From NCBI GenBank assembly GCA_016648135.1, contig JADDOH010002135.1, positions 143,228 through 207,227 of the forward strand: 64,000 nucleotides of DNA, given 5' to 3'. Source of the stretch: Agrypnia vestita. Taxonomy: Eukaryota; Arthropoda; Insecta; Trichoptera; Phryganeidae. The position numbers were made by a program, and so were the translations under genes. The first letter of the stretch is position 1; every line of letters begins with the position of its first letter. Of this stretch, positions 63,111 to 64,000 are shown in pieces. A model generated the notes under the pieces. It was not told where the DNA came from. It made no database searches and saw only the letters and a list, made by a program, of their open reading frames with translations.

Positions 63111-64000
63111 GAAATACGTTCCCGTAAGTAACTCCTCTGCTTCCTTTTTCATAAACTCTAATATTTTTAAGTTCAACCCCGATTTCACTAATTTTTGCAT
63201 ACTTTTGTTTAGCTTAATTTATTTTTATTTAGAAAAAAGAAAGAAAAACAAACAATAATATTTCGACATTTCTAGTCAAGTTCACCAATCGCTAAAATTC
63301 TAGTAATTAATTATCTACCCGATGTTTCTATTTTGTTTATTGTTAAAATAATCTTGTAATCCGAAGCAATATTCAATTTGTTTGTTATAATATAATGGCT
63401 TGTTATTAATTACAATTCTAAAATATTAATAATAAAACAAATCCAAGTACGGCATAAAACAATAAACTAAGATTAAGTGTTTTGTCACATCACTATCTAG
63501 CTTCATATAATCATATAGTATTGAAGCGGTCATATAAGTTTGTCTATTTTTCGCACAGATATCGCTCATTCATACATCGGCATGTATCCTGTATACAACA
63601 CATTCTTGAAGTGCTATGAGTAAGCAATTTACTTGCAAACTGCTGAACTTTAAAATATACAAACTTGTTATCTAGAATAGCTATGAATTGTGAAACTGCC
63701 ACTATTACGAGATAATCATTTTTAACACGTTATCCACTATTTATCTATTTATGTCGATTGGATAGTGGCTGTTTTGTTTATGAACCCCTCATATGTGAGA
63801 CTAGAAATAATCTGTCAATAATGACGGAAAACTAATATGTTTTAAGACTATGTGTTAAAGGGGGACGCTATACGATAGCTATATTTTTCTTTATCGATTG
63901 GAATATGTAACTCCATTTCGCATTTTTTGATTTTTGTCTCCCTTTTACATATCACCACAGACATATCCCGTGAAATCAGACTAGTACGTACCTGTAATTT
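63111..64000. other. AT-rich stretch, nothing recognised
   Basis: No supported feature up to the window end. Confidence 0.45.

Noticed and set aside
62594..63200. Minus-strand open frames of 123 and 193 residues
   Set aside because: They are antisense shadows of the RTE reverse-transcriptase frame at 62622-63080.

Overview
The window looks like AT-rich nuclear DNA from an arthropod, most likely an insect. The supporting signs are a U6 snRNA copy, mariner (DD34D) transposons, Helitrons with the CTAG|T terminus common in insects, tRNA-derived SINEs, L2/CR1-type and RTE-type LINEs, and Penelope-like elements. I cannot name the species or order. I found no intact cellular protein-coding gene, no rRNA and no functional tRNA. 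The window reads as intergenic or intronic DNA: an AT-rich background with many mobile elements, interrupted by GC/CpG-richer patches that look like candidate cis-regulatory DNA.

Layout. 0-10 kb: RTE LINE fragments, a 3'-truncated U6 copy, a tRNA-like SINE relic, an L2 tail, a complete short Helitron (4037-4322) and an unusual GCATGC-studded element (7850-8597), followed by an enhancer-like patch. 10-20 kb: a Helitron (13036-13326), mariner copy 1 (14126-15409), a Penelope terminal motif, an enhancer-like patch beside a duplicated segment, palindromic MITEs of a family here called P, and a truncated L2 copy with a 10-bp target duplication. 20-30 kb: a Penelope fragment, a 613-bp palindrome (REP-1), inverted SINE copies, fold-back elements (family F), tandem repeats, and mariner copy 2 nested in a Helitron beside a 205-bp direct duplication. 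30-44 kb: fold-back elements, CpG-rich patches, P MITEs (one split by a Helitron), a Penelope GIY-YIG remnant, and a hAT-like element carrying a nested MITE and a SINE. 44-48 kb: a 2.7-kb L2/CR1-like LINE on the minus strand, inserted into a P MITE. 48-64 kb: RTE fragments with target duplications, a SINE, a 145-bp hairpin MITE with TTA duplications, a MITE with 39-bp terminal repeats around a 52-bp tandem array, a perfectly bounded Helitron (60645-60931) and a 5'-truncated RTE (62620-63099).

How the parts relate. One SINE (23195-23448) ends in a sequence related to the 3' end of the resident L2-like LINE, which suggests it was mobilised by that LINE. Nesting gives a relative order: P MITEs are older than the LINE and Helitron that interrupt them, and the Helitron at 27186-28859 is older than the mariner inside it. 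Both mariner copies are dead, by different lesions. Several Penelope-derived loci keep a hammerhead-like core around a short helix whose sequence differs from locus to locus. All calls come from reading the sequence; no alignment or database search was run, and boundaries of degenerate repeats are approximate.
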